From Actinomadura atramentaria DSM 43919 (GTDB lineage: Bacteria; Actinomycetota; Actinomycetes; Streptosporangiales; Streptosporangiaceae), in the NCBI RefSeq assembly GCF_000381885.1, contig NZ_KB907209.1, positions 222,478-286,477 of the forward strand: 64,000 nt of DNA, in the 5' to 3' direction. The notes beneath the pieces were generated by a model that worked only from the letters and a program-made list of their open reading frames with translations, did no database searches and was not told the DNA's origin. The translations under genes and the position numbers were made by a program. The stretch's first letter is position 1. The number at the start of each line of letters is the position of its first letter. Below are positions 1-7,631 of the stretch, one piece after another.

Positions 1-350
1 CTCGCCTGGCGGCTCGCGGCCGTGCGCGCGCGGGCAACCCCCCGTGGTTTCCGTTGTTGTTCGGGTGTAGTCCCCTGTCGTGCCCGCCCCTTGGGGTGGT
101 CACCCCCTTCGGTTGCTCGCCGTTCGCGGGGGTGGCTTCGCTTGCTTCGCTTCGGGGCCTTCTCGCGACCTCGTTCTTTAGGGTTCGGGTTGTGCTTCTT
201 TGAGGGGTGCCGGTGTTTTTGCTGTTGGGTGTGGCTTTGTCCCGTCGGGTTCTTTTTCGGTGTCATAGGTCTCCTGGGAGCGGGGAACTAACGGCATTCG
301 TGTGGCGTCTTGCGTTGTAGACCCCCAGTGGCAGTCCAGGTGGAGGAATC
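1..350. other. Unassigned left-edge region, no convincing gene
   Basis: I see no convincing gene here. The plus strand is pyrimidine-rich with runs such as TTTTTGCTGTTGGG and is less GC-biased at third positions than real genes in this window. An open frame covers about 22-291, but its translation is Cys/Arg/Phe-rich and resembles no family. The last 60 bases should hold the promoter of the membrane protein that starts at 351, whose ribosome site GGAGG lies at 342-346. Confidence 0.5.
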
Positions 351-1127
351 GTGCAGAGCAGCAACCCCGCGTTCCGGGGACAGACTTTTCGGCAGCGGGC
401 GGGAGGTTACGGGTACGGCGGCGGGGTTCTGCCGAGGTCGTCAGCGCGGGTCGCGCGGGCCATGACGATCGACGACGTCGTCGTCCGCTCGTTCTTCACG
501 CTCGGGACGCTGGTCGTCGCGGCGGCGCTCGCGTGGGCGTTCGTGCCGACCGCGTCCGCGCGGCCCGTGCTGACGATCGCGGTGATCGCGGAGATCGGGA
601 TCTGGGCGTTCATCACGTTCGGGCGGAAGGCGAACGCGCCGCTCGTGCTCGCTTTCGCGGCGGTGTACGGCGTCGCGGTCGGGATCATCAGCCACGCGTA
701 CAACGACGTCTACAACGGCGTCGTGTTCCAGGCCGTCGTCGGGACCGCGCTCGCGTTCGGCGCGACACTCGCCGTGTACGCGCTGCGCATCGTGCGGGTG
801 ACGCCGAAGTTCGTGCGGTTCGTCGTCGCGGCGGGGCTCGGGCTCGTCGGGCTGATGCTCGTCAACCTGCTCGTCTCGGCGTTCGGCTCGCCCGAGGGGA
901 TCGGCATCCGCGACGCGTCCAGCCCGCTCGCGTACGTGTTCAGCGTCGCCGCGATCCTCGTCGGCTGCTTCTTCCTGCTGCTCGACTTCGACGCCGTCGA
1001 GCAGGGCGTCCGGCAGGGCGTGCCCGAGAACTTCGCCTGGTACTGCGCGTTCGGCCTCACGCTCAGCCTCGTGTGGATCTACCTGGAGATCCTGCGGCTG
1101 CTGTCGTACTTCAGCGGACGCGACTGA
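351..1127 (+). CDS. Bax inhibitor-1/YccA family membrane protein
   Basis: A 258-residue integral membrane protein. After a roughly 35-residue Gln/Gly/Arg-rich cytoplasmic N-terminus there are about seven hydrophobic segments, and the C-terminus contains the acidic stretch LLLDFDAVEQGVRQGVP, typical of the actinobacterial Bax-inhibitor-1-like family (Bax1-I, PF12811). The family is linked to calcium leak and stress tolerance in other organisms; its role in actinomycetes is not settled. The GTG start at 351 was chosen because GGAGG at 342-346 sits five bases upstream. The gene is monocistronic and is followed by a strong hairpin terminator. Family assignment is good; function is inferred from family only. 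Confidence 0.88.
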   Translation: MQSSNPAFRGQTFRQRAGGYGYGGGVLPRSSARVARAMTIDDVVVRSFFTLGTLVVAAALAWAFVPTASARPVLTIAVIAEIGIWAFITFGRKANAPLVLAFAAVYGVAVGIISHAYNDVYNGVVFQAVVGTALAFGATLAVYALRIVRVTPKFVRFVVAAGLGLVGLMLVNLLVSAFGSPEGIGIRDASSPLAYVFSVAAILVGCFFLLLDFDAVEQGVRQGVPENFAWYCAFGLTLSLVWIYLEILRLLSYFSGRD

Positions 1128-1139
1128 GCGTCCCCCCAC

Positions 1140-1171
1140 GACCGCCCGCCGCCGGAAGGCGGCGGGCGGTC
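1140..1171. terminator. Rho-independent-type hairpin terminator
   Basis: A perfect 14-bp GC stem (1140-1153 with 1158-1171) closes a GGAA tetraloop 12 bases after the stop of the Bax-inhibitor-like gene. There is no U tract, as is usual in high-GC actinomycetes. Confidence 0.8.
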
Positions 1172-1288
1172 GCACTGTCGGTGCTGTTACGTTCCGCTAT
1201 CCGTCGTCGGATCTTCCGGGCAGGCCACGCCCTGGGATGGATACGGTGTGCGACTGAATCGCTCCGAAGTGTATCCGTGGGGGAAGTC

Positions 1289-2452
1289 TTGAGCGTTCTG
1301 CCCGGATGGGCGGCGGCGGGACCGGCGCAGCTCGGCGTGCGCCGCAAGTCCGTGCAGTTCATGGTCGTCCTCCGCGCGTCGAGCTGCGTCATGAGCGCCG
1401 TCGTCGCGTTCGCCGGGCGCAGCTCGGCCGCCCGGCCCGACTGGGTGACGGCCTGCGTCGTCGTCCTGGTGGCGTGGGGCGCGGTGTTCGTGGTCGCGAT
1501 GCTCGCGGCGGGGCCGTCGGTGTGGCTGGCGTCCGGGGACGTCGCGGTCGTCCTCGCGCTGTGCGTGCTGCACCGGGCGCTCGTCCCTGATCAGGTGCTG
1601 CGCGCCAGCGCGGGCACGGGCTGGGTGGACGTCGTCGCCAGCAGCGGCGTCTTCGTCGCCCAGTTCTCGCTGCGGCAGCCGTTCGGGATGGCGGCGGCCG
1701 TCCTCACCGCCGCCGTGTACGCGGCGGGGACGCCGGGGTTGCGCGAGGCGCCGGCCGTCCTGGTGCTGCAGGGCGGGCTCGCCGCGACGCTCGTCGGGCT
1801 GCTGCGCCGCGAGGCGCGCGCCGCCGACCGCGAACTGGCCGACCGCGCCGCCGCGGCCGCCCGGGTGTCGGCGCGGGCGGCGGCCCGCGCGGACGAGCGC
1901 GACCAGCAGCGGCGGCTCCACGACACCGTCCTGGCGACCCTGACGATGGTCGGCGCGGGCGGCATCAACGGGTTCTCGCCGATCCTGTCGCTGCGCGCTG
2001 CCGCCGACCTCGGCGTCATCGAGGCGCTGCGCGCGGACGCGGGCGAGCCCGCGCCGACCGCGCGGCTCGACCTGGCGCTGCGGGCGGCGGCGGGCGCGCC
2101 GCGGCCCGGCCTGCCGCCGCTGCGCGTCGCGTTCGACACGCCGCCGTGCGAACTGCCGCGCGAGGTCGTCGGCGCGCTCGCGCGCAGCGTCGAGGAGGCG
2201 CTGACGAACGTCGCCCGGCACGCGGGGACGGACTCGGCCGAGATCCGCGTCGAGCAGGCGGCGGGCGTCGTCGTCACCGTCGCCGACGACGGGCGCGGGT
2301 TCGACCCGGCGGCCGTGCCCGCGCAGCGGAGGGGGCTGCGCGAGTCGGTCTGCGGCCGGATGCGCTCGGTCGGCGGGCGCGCGGAGGTCGTGACCCGACC
2401 GGGCGGCGGTACGCGCGTCGTGCTGCGGTGGCCCGCGCCGCGCCCCGCATGA
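1289..2452 (+). CDS. Sensor histidine kinase, NarL-type two-component system
   Basis: About 387 residues. Several hydrophobic segments occupy residues 30-175, followed by an Ala/Arg-rich linker helix. The dimerisation motif QQRRLHDTVLATLTM places the phospho-acceptor His near residue 211, as in the HisKA_3 class. The HATPase domain follows, with an N box at EEALTNVARHA and a G1 box at VADDGRGFDP. The TTG start at 1289 is preferred because GGGGGAAG lies just upstream; a GTG at 1277 is possible. Its stop overlaps the next ATG (ATGA), and the downstream response regulator is its presumed partner. The signal is unknown. It lies directly upstream of the lasso-peptide cluster, which makes control of that cluster plausible but unproven. 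Confidence 0.85.
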   Translation: MSVLPGWAAAGPAQLGVRRKSVQFMVVLRASSCVMSAVVAFAGRSSAARPDWVTACVVVLVAWGAVFVVAMLAAGPSVWLASGDVAVVLALCVLHRALVPDQVLRASAGTGWVDVVASSGVFVAQFSLRQPFGMAAAVLTAAVYAAGTPGLREAPAVLVLQGGLAATLVGLLRREARAADRELADRAAAAARVSARAAARADERDQQRRLHDTVLATLTMVGAGGINGFSPILSLRAAADLGVIEALRADAGEPAPTARLDLALRAAAGAPRPGLPPLRVAFDTPPCELPREVVGALARSVEEALTNVARHAGTDSAEIRVEQAAGVVVTVADDGRGFDPAAVPAQRRGLRESVCGRMRSVGGRAEVVTRPGGGTRVVLRWPAPRPA

Positions 2453-3561
2453 CGCGGGCGGCGGAGCGGCCCGTCGCGGTCCGGTACGCGCGGGCGTTCC
2501 GCTGGACGGTCATCGGGGTCGTCGCCGTCTGGCACCTCGGCTACGACGTCGTGATCATCGCGCGGAGCGTCGGCGGCTACGACCCGGTCGCGGCGGTGTT
2601 CGCCGCGTGGGTTCTGCTCGCCGCCGTCCAGACCGCGGGCGCGGTGCTGCTGCTGCGCTCCGAGCTGGACGCAGCGCGGGCCCGCGCGCTCGCGGCGGTC
2701 GCGCTGGCCGCCGGGGAGCTGGCGGGCGCGGCGTACCCGCCGGGCGCGGCGATCAGCGACGTGAGCTGGGCGGCCAACACCGTCGGATGGACGGGCGTGC
2801 TGCTGCTGGTGCGGCGCCCCCTCGGCGAACTGGGCGTCTTCATGGCGGTCGACGTCGGCTGCACGGCCGCGCACATGGCGGCGGACGGGACGCTCGGCCA
2901 GGTCGGCGCGACGCGGCTGATCACCGTCGCGTACACCACGGCGGGCATCCAGCTCATCTTCGCCTGGCTCGGCCGCCGCCTGCACGAGGCCGCCCGGCAG
3001 GCCACCGAGTCGGCGGGCCGCTGGTCGGCGGGCCTCGCGCGCAGCGCGGCGGAGGAGGCCGTCCACGCCGAGCGCCGCCGCCGCTACGAGTACCTCCAGG
3101 CGCGCGTCGAGCCGCTGCTGCGCGGGCTGGCGGAGGCGCGGCTGCGGCCGGACGACGACGCCGTCCGGCGGCGCACCGCGATCGAGGCGGCCCGGCTGCG
3201 CCGCCTGTTCGCCGAGACCGACGACACCCCGCACCCGCTGCTGCACGAGCTGCGGGCGTGCGCGGACGTCGCCGAGCGGCGCGCGGTGGCCGTCACGCTG
3301 CTCAGCTACGGGGACGTGCCGCCGCTGCCGACGCCGGTCCGGCGGGCGCTGGCCGAGGCGCCGCTGCTCGTCCTGGCGGGCGCGGCGAGCTGGGCGCGGC
3401 TCGCCGTCGTCGCCGGGCCGGACGAGGTCGTGGTCAGCGTCGTCGCCGACGCGGACGTGGAGGTACCGGTGCGCGCGGACGGCCCGCTGTCCGTCGTGCT
3501 CGACCGAGAGGAGGGCCGCCTGTGGGTGGAGACGCGGTGGAATCCGCCCGGATCGCCGTAG
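2449..3561 (+). CDS. Membrane protein, kinase-like partner lacking an ATPase domain
   Basis: 370 residues, starting at the ATG that overlaps the previous stop. Residues 20-185 hold about five membrane segments, followed by a charged helix with EEAVHAERRRRYEYLQARVE where a histidine-kinase dimerisation domain would sit. The C-terminal part (HELRACADVAERRAVAVTLL and onward) looks like the remains of a kinase catalytic region, but I find no N box or GxGxG ATP motif. It may be a catalytically dead kinase that modulates the upstream kinase or adds a second signal input. It sits between a kinase and a response regulator and overlaps the latter by about 40 bases. I do not recognise a characterised family. 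Confidence 0.75.
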   Translation: MTRAAERPVAVRYARAFRWTVIGVVAVWHLGYDVVIIARSVGGYDPVAAVFAAWVLLAAVQTAGAVLLLRSELDAARARALAAVALAAGELAGAAYPPGAAISDVSWAANTVGWTGVLLLVRRPLGELGVFMAVDVGCTAAHMAADGTLGQVGATRLITVAYTTAGIQLIFAWLGRRLHEAARQATESAGRWSAGLARSAAEEAVHAERRRRYEYLQARVEPLLRGLAEARLRPDDDAVRRRTAIEAARLRRLFAETDDTPHPLLHELRACADVAERRAVAVTLLSYGDVPPLPTPVRRALAEAPLLVLAGAASWARLAVVAGPDEVVVSVVADADVEVPVRADGPLSVVLDREEGRLWVETRWNPPGSP

Positions 3562-4202
3562 GCGTCATCGACGACCACCCGGTCGTCATCGAGGGCGTGC
3601 GGACGTGGCTGGCGCGCGATCCGGGGATCGAGGTCGGGCACGTCGCGGACACGGTCGAGGACGTGCCGTGCGGCCTGGACGTGCTGATCCTCGACCTGAA
3701 CCTGCACGGCCGGCTCGTGCTGGACGAGCTGGCGCGGCTGGCCGCCGCCGGGCAGCGCGTCATCACGTTCTCCCAGTTCACCGAGCGGGAGATGGTGCTG
3801 GCGGCGCTGGACGCGGGCGCGTGCGAGTTCGTCGCCAAGAACGAGGGGAGCGCGCACCTGCTGGCGGCGGTCCGCACCGTCGCCGCCGACCGGCCGTACG
3901 TGACGCCGACCGCCGCCGGGGTGCTGGCCAGCGACCGGCGGCCGGACGCGGCGCCGCTGTCGGAGCGGGAGCGGACGGCGCTGCTGCTGTGGTTCCAGTC
4001 GATGTCGAAGGCGTCGGTCGCGCGGCGGATGGGCGTTTCGGTCCACACGGTCGAGATGTACGTGAAACGGGCGCGAGTGAAGTACGCGCGGGCGGGGCGG
4101 CCGGCACCGACGAAGGCGGACATGCTGGCGCGGGCCTTCGAGGACGGGCTGATCCGGCCGGACGAGATCGTGGGATATCGGTCCGCGGCGTCGACCGATT
4201 AA
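3522..4202 (+). CDS. LuxR/NarL-family response regulator
   Basis: 226 residues. The receiver domain has the acidic pair in GVIDDHPVVIEG, the phospho-acceptor Asp near residue 58 in LILDLNLHG, and the conserved Lys in EFVAKNEGSAHLL. The DNA-binding domain has PLSERERTALLLWFQ and the recognition helix SVARRMGVSVHTVEMYVKRA. The GTG start at 3522 was chosen because GAGGAGG lies eight bases upstream inside the preceding gene; an in-frame GTG at 3537 lacks a good ribosome site. It forms one operon with the kinase and kinase-like gene. The next gene, 162 bases on, is the lasso precursor, so that promoter is an obvious candidate target. Confidence 0.9.
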   Translation: MGGDAVESARIAVGVIDDHPVVIEGVRTWLARDPGIEVGHVADTVEDVPCGLDVLILDLNLHGRLVLDELARLAAAGQRVITFSQFTEREMVLAALDAGACEFVAKNEGSAHLLAAVRTVAADRPYVTPTAAGVLASDRRPDAAPLSERERTALLLWFQSMSKASVARRMGVSVHTVEMYVKRARVKYARAGRPAPTKADMLARAFEDGLIRPDEIVGYRSAASTD

Positions 4203-4273
4203 CCGCCATTCCTGGATTTGTCGGGAATCGGTGTTCCTTGAACGGGGGTCATGCGACGCGGGGAACGGCCGCT

Positions 4274-4323
4274 TAACGTTATCGGCAGGCCACCGAACGG
4301 CGCAGGCAAAGCGTCCGGTGGCC
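4274..4323 (+). promoter_or_regulatory. Candidate promoter and 5' hairpin of lasso operon
   Basis: A TANNNT-type -10 (TAACGT, 4274-4279) lies about 85 bases upstream of the precursor start. It is followed by an 8-bp inverted repeat, GGCCACCG (4288-4295) with CGGTGGCC (4316-4323). The precursor ribosome site GAGGTGAGGG follows further down. No convincing -35 is visible, which would suit an activator-dependent promoter. Confidence 0.35.
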
Positions 4324-4363
4324 GGAACCACCCATTCGATCACCCGAGAAAGAGGTGAGGGAC

Positions 4364-4483
4364 ATGCAGGCGTACGAACCGCCCGCGCTCGTCGAGATCG
4401 GCGACCTCCGCGAGGTCACGCTGGGCAAGGGCACCTGGGGCTGGGACAACGCCAACCAGTGCCTGTGGCTGCACTGCGTCTGA
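4364..4483 (+). CDS. Lasso peptide precursor, class IV-like core
   Basis: 39 residues, too short for ordinary gene finding. The leader has the hallmark YxxPxLxxxG spacing (Tyr4, Pro7, Leu9, Gly13), recognised by the RRE protein in this family, and a penultimate Thr19 before the cleavage point. The predicted core is GKGTWGWDNANQCLWLHCV: Gly1 would form the macrolactam with Asp8, giving an eight-residue ring, and Cys13/Cys18 can form a tail disulfide. The core shares W5-G6-aromatic7-acid8-N9 and Cys13 with the class IV lasso peptide LP2006 of Nocardiopsis. A strong ribosome site (GAGGTGAGGG) lies just upstream, and cyclase, RRE and peptidase genes follow. The mature peptide is inferred, not observed. 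Confidence 0.93.
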   Translation: MQAYEPPALVEIGDLREVTLGKGTWGWDNANQCLWLHCV

Positions 4484-4491
4484 CCGGACCG

Positions 4492-4528
4492 GGCCGGGGA
4501 ACGTGACCTCCCGCATCGTTCCCCGGCC
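4492..4528 (+). terminator. Intercistronic hairpin between lasso precursor and cyclase
   Basis: An 11-bp perfect inverted repeat, GGCCGGGGAAC (4492-4502) with GTTCCCCGGCC (4518-4528), lies nine bases after the precursor stop and before the cyclase ribosome site. Such a hairpin could partly terminate transcription or protect the short upstream message, keeping the precursor in excess over the enzymes. The sequence shows the dyad; the function is inferred. Confidence 0.6.
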
Positions 4529-4570
4529 TCTCCACCGACCGTTCCGCCGACCGCGGCGTGAGGAGAGGCC

Positions 4571-6397
4571 ATGCGATTCTTCGTCGTCCCCGACAGCGCG
4601 GCGGGCGAGGCCGCGGTGTCGTCGCTGCTCGGCCGCGAGGGGTCGCGGACGATCCCGCACGCGTCGGGGCGGCCGTGGATCGTCGGCCGCTGGGCCGACG
4701 ACGAGGCCGCCTGGGCCGCCGCCGGCCGGCGGCGGATCGCGGTCCTCGGCCGCTCGGCGGCGACCCGGCCGTGGCTGGCGCGGTTCGCCGCCGGGCTCGG
4801 CGGGACGGCCGGGCTGGACGCGCTGTCGGCGGACCTGCCCGGCAGCTTCCACGCGGTCGCCGCCCTGGACGGCGTCACCGCCGTCCAGGGCAGCCTGTCC
4901 ACGGTCCGGGAGGTCTTCCACGCCCGCGTCGGACCGGCGACCGTCGCGGCCGACCGGCCCGACGCGCTCGCCGCGCTGACCGGCGCCGACATCCGGGAGG
5001 ACCTGCTGCCGATCCGGCTGCTGGCCCCGAGCCCGGTCTGGCCGCTCGCGGAACGCAGCCTGTGGAACGGCGTGGAGACCGTCCCGGCGGGGCACCGGCT
5101 GCTGCTCGAACCGGACGGGCGCGCGCGGACCGAACCGCGGCGCCCCCCGCCCGAGCCGGACGTCCCGCTCGCGGCGGGCGCGGAACGGGTCTGGCGCGCG
5201 CTCGCGGAGGCCGTCGCGGTCCGCGCGCACGGCCGGGGCGCGCTCAGCGCCGACCTGTCGGGCGGAATGGACTCCACCAGCGTGTGCTTCCTGGCGGCCC
5301 CGCACGTCGCGCGGCTGCGGACCGTGCTCCAGGAGTCCGCCGACCCGGGCAGCGACGACGGGCGGTGGGCCGCGCTCGCGGCCGCCGCACTGCCCAACGC
5401 GCAGCACGAGGTCCACCGGGCGGGCACCTATCCGGGCAACTTCGCCGGGCTGCTCGCGCCCGACCCCGACGTCGAGGGCCCGTTCCCCGCGCTGCGCGTC
5501 CGCGCGATGCTCGTCGAGCACGCCCGGCGGACCGCCGCCGCCGGGACCGACCGGCACCTGACCGGGTATGGCGGCGACGAGCTGTTCTATCCCGCGACCG
5601 GCTACCTGTGGGACCTGCTGCGCCGCGCGCCGCTGCGGGCCGTCCGGCAGGTCCGCGCGCACCGGTCGGTGTACCGGTGGCCGCTGCGGCCCACCGTTCG
5701 CGCGCTGCTCGACCGCACCTCGTTCGCCGACTGGCTCGGCCGCGACGTCGGCCGCGAGCTGACCGCGCCGATCCGGGGTGTCAACGACGCGCCGCTCGGC
5801 GGCTGGGGCGCGGCGCACCGGATGCCCGAGTGGGCGACGCCCGACGCGGTCGCCGCCGTCCGCGACGCGCTCACCGCGGCCGCGTCGGGCGCGGCGCCGC
5901 TGTCGCCGCTGCGCGGACGGCATCTGACGCTGCAGTGCGTCCGGGAGGGCGGGGCGCTGGTCCGCCGCGTCGACCGGCTCACCGCGCGGCACGGCGTCGC
6001 CACCGAGGCCCCGTTCCTGGACGACCGGGTCGTCGAGGCCGCGCTCGCGATCGACTACGCCGACACCGTCCGCGCCGACCGGTACAAGCCCGCGCTGGTC
6101 GAGGCGATGCGCGGCGTCGTCCCGGCCGCCAGCCTCGGCCGCCGCTCCAAGGCCGAGTTCAGCGCGGACGTCTACGCGGGCCTGCGGCGGCACCGCGCCG
6201 AACTGCTCGACCTGTGCGACGGGATGGCGCTGGCCGACCGCGGGCTCGTCGACGCCGCCGCGCTGCGCGAACTGCTGCTCGCCCCGCCGCCCTTCTCGCT
6301 GCGGCTGCTGCCGCTGCTCGGCACCTTCGCCTGCGAGGCGTGGCTGCGCTCGCTGCCCGCCGCCCGCTCCACCGCACCCCTGGGAGGGGTCCGATGA
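4571..6397 (+). CDS. Lasso peptide macrolactam synthetase (asparagine synthetase-like)
   Basis: 608 residues. This family adenylates the side-chain carboxylate of the core Asp or Glu (here Asp8) and joins it to the N-terminal amine of the cleaved core, locking the tail in the ring. The PP-loop SGGMDS is at about residues 230-235, and a second ATP-site motif GYGGDELF is near residue 345. The N-terminal glutaminase-like region lacks the catalytic Cys2 of true asparagine synthetases (it begins MRFF), as expected for lasso cyclases. Ribosome site GAGGAGAGG precedes the ATG. It is first in a run of six coupled genes; its stop overlaps the RRE start (ATGA). Confidence 0.95.
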   Translation: MRFFVVPDSAAGEAAVSSLLGREGSRTIPHASGRPWIVGRWADDEAAWAAAGRRRIAVLGRSAATRPWLARFAAGLGGTAGLDALSADLPGSFHAVAALDGVTAVQGSLSTVREVFHARVGPATVAADRPDALAALTGADIREDLLPIRLLAPSPVWPLAERSLWNGVETVPAGHRLLLEPDGRARTEPRRPPPEPDVPLAAGAERVWRALAEAVAVRAHGRGALSADLSGGMDSTSVCFLAAPHVARLRTVLQESADPGSDDGRWAALAAAALPNAQHEVHRAGTYPGNFAGLLAPDPDVEGPFPALRVRAMLVEHARRTAAAGTDRHLTGYGGDELFYPATGYLWDLLRRAPLRAVRQVRAHRSVYRWPLRPTVRALLDRTSFADWLGRDVGRELTAPIRGVNDAPLGGWGAAHRMPEWATPDAVAAVRDALTAAASGAAPLSPLRGRHLTLQCVREGGALVRRVDRLTARHGVATEAPFLDDRVVEAALAIDYADTVRADRYKPALVEAMRGVVPAASLGRRSKAEFSADVYAGLRRHRAELLDLCDGMALADRGLVDAAALRELLLAPPPFSLRLLPLLGTFACEAWLRSLPAARSTAPLGGVR

Positions 6398-6645
6398 GAC
6401 TGTCGCCCGACGTGACCGCCACCGAGACCGGCGCGGGACTGGTCCTGCTCGACGAGCGGACCGGCCGCTACTTCACCCTCAACCCCACCGGCCGCGCCGT
6501 CCTGCGGCTGCTGCTGGCGGGGCGCGGGCCGCAGGAGGCCGCCGCCGACCTCGCGCGGCGGTTCCCCGAGTTCGCCGACCGGATCGACCGCGACGTGGAC
6601 GCGCTCGTCCGCTCGCTGCTCGCGGCCAAGGTGGTGGTCCCGTGA
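6394..6645 (+). CDS. Lasso RiPP recognition element (PqqD-like, B1)
   Basis: 83 residues with a stand-alone PqqD-like fold: DERTGRYFTLNPTGRAVLRLL is the typical strand-turn-helix, followed by a helix ending in DVDALVRSLLAAKVVV. In actinobacterial lasso systems this protein binds the YxxP leader motif and presents the precursor to the peptidase. The ATG overlaps the cyclase stop, and its own stop overlaps the peptidase start (GTGA), so it is coupled on both sides. Length and order match other split B1/B2 lasso clusters. Confidence 0.93.
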   Translation: MRLSPDVTATETGAGLVLLDERTGRYFTLNPTGRAVLRLLLAGRGPQEAAADLARRFPEFADRIDRDVDALVRSLLAAKVVVP

Positions 6646-7631
6646 CGATGCCGGTGACGTTGGAGGAGACGGGCCCCGTGCCGCTGCTGCACCGCGCGGC
6701 CGCCCGCCCGGCGGTCGCGCTGGCCGCACTGGTGGAGCGCCTTCCGCCGCGCCGGCTGCGCTGGGTGCTCGGCGTCGCCCGGTGCGGCGCGCGCCCGGCG
6801 AGCGCGGCCCGCACGCTGGCCGCGCGGCGCGCGGTCGTCGCGGTCAGCGTGCGCTGCGCCGGACAGGGCTGCCTGCGCCGCTCGATCGCGGTGGCGCTGC
6901 TGTGCCGGTTCGGCGGGACGTGGCCCGACTGGTGTACCGGGGTCCGCACCGACCCGTTCCGCGCCCACGCGTGGGTCGAGGCCGAGGGCGCGCCGATCGG
7001 CGAACCGGACGACACGCGGCTGTTCCACCTGACGATGACGGTCCGCGCCGCCACCCGCCGCCGACATCCCCGGGAACGTCCTTCCGGCGGCAGCCGCGCC
7101 GTCCGCAGCCGCATCCGGGGCACGCACGCTCGCGGAAAGCGGGGCGTCGGCGACTCCACCGAGGAGAGCCGCGCCGAGACGACCTCCGCCCAGGAGAGCC
7201 GCGCAGCGGAGAACCGCGCCGACGGTCGCCGCGCGGAGGGAAATCACGTGGAGGGAAGCCGCGCGGACAAGAGTCGCGCGGACAAGAGACGTGCGGGTGG
7301 GAGTCGCGCGGACAAGAGTCGCGCGGACAAGAGTCGCGCGGGCGGGAGTCACGCGGATGGAAGTCGCGCGGATGGAAGTCGCGCGGGCGGGAGTCACGTG
7401 GAGGGAAGCCGCGCGGGCGGGACTCGCGTGGGCGGGAGTCACGTGGAGGGAAGCCGCACGGACAGGAGCCGTGCGGACAGGAGCCGTGCGGGCGGCAGTG
7501 GCGCGGAAGGGATTCGCGCGGACAAGAGTCGCGCGGATGGGAGTCGCGCGGATGGGAGTCGCGCGGATGGGAGTCGCGCGGGCGGGAGGCGCAACGTGCG
7601 GAGTCGTGTCCGGGGGAGGTGGGGCCGGTGA
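6642..7631 (+). CDS. Lasso leader peptidase (B2) with long pentapeptide-repeat tail
   Basis: 329 residues, about twice the usual size. Residues 1-140 form the transglutaminase-like B2 core with the catalytic Cys near 77 (GQGCLRRSIAVALL), His near 109 (RAHAWVEAEG) and a candidate Asp at 123/124 (GEPDD). It should cut the leader after Thr19-Leu20. From about residue 150 the protein becomes a hydrophilic, Arg-rich repeat of five residues (variants of ADGSR, ADKSR, AGGSH, VEGSR). The frame is real: the GTG start overlaps the RRE stop and the TGA overlaps the next GTG start. I know of no such tail in characterised B2 proteins. GTG at 6642 or ATG at 6648 could start it. Confidence 0.9.
   Translation: MTMPVTLEETGPVPLLHRAAARPAVALAALVERLPPRRLRWVLGVARCGARPASAARTLAARRAVVAVSVRCAGQGCLRRSIAVALLCRFGGTWPDWCTGVRTDPFRAHAWVEAEGAPIGEPDDTRLFHLTMTVRAATRRRHPRERPSGGSRAVRSRIRGTHARGKRGVGDSTEESRAETTSAQESRAAENRADGRRAEGNHVEGSRADKSRADKRRAGGSRADKSRADKSRAGGSHADGSRADGSRAGGSHVEGSRAGGTRVGGSHVEGSRTDRSRADRSRAGGSGAEGIRADKSRADGSRADGSRADGSRAGGRRNVRSRVRGRWGR
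7155..7590 (+). repeat. 15-bp tandem repeat encoding pentapeptide tail of B2
   Basis: Imperfect 15-bp units such as AGTCGCGCGGACAAG and AGTCGCGCGGATGGG run head to tail, cleanest from about 7255 to 7580 and degenerate upstream. They encode five-residue repeats in the peptidase frame and are open in other frames too. Interspersed units (GTGGAGGGAAGCCGC) show that whole unit types were copied, as in slippage or unequal crossing-over. Confidence 0.9.

Noticed and set aside
22..291. 89-codon open frame at the left edge
   Set aside because: Composition is unlike coding DNA here, there is no ribosome site, and the translation resembles nothing known.
1591..3246. Very long open frames antisense to kinase genes, and many similar cases elsewhere
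   Set aside because: High GC makes antisense frames open by chance; the translations are Arg/Pro/His-rich without motifs, while the opposite strand has clear families.
7155..7590. 15-bp repeat considered as a CRISPR-like array
   Set aside because: Units are contiguous with no unique spacers and lie in frame inside a gene.
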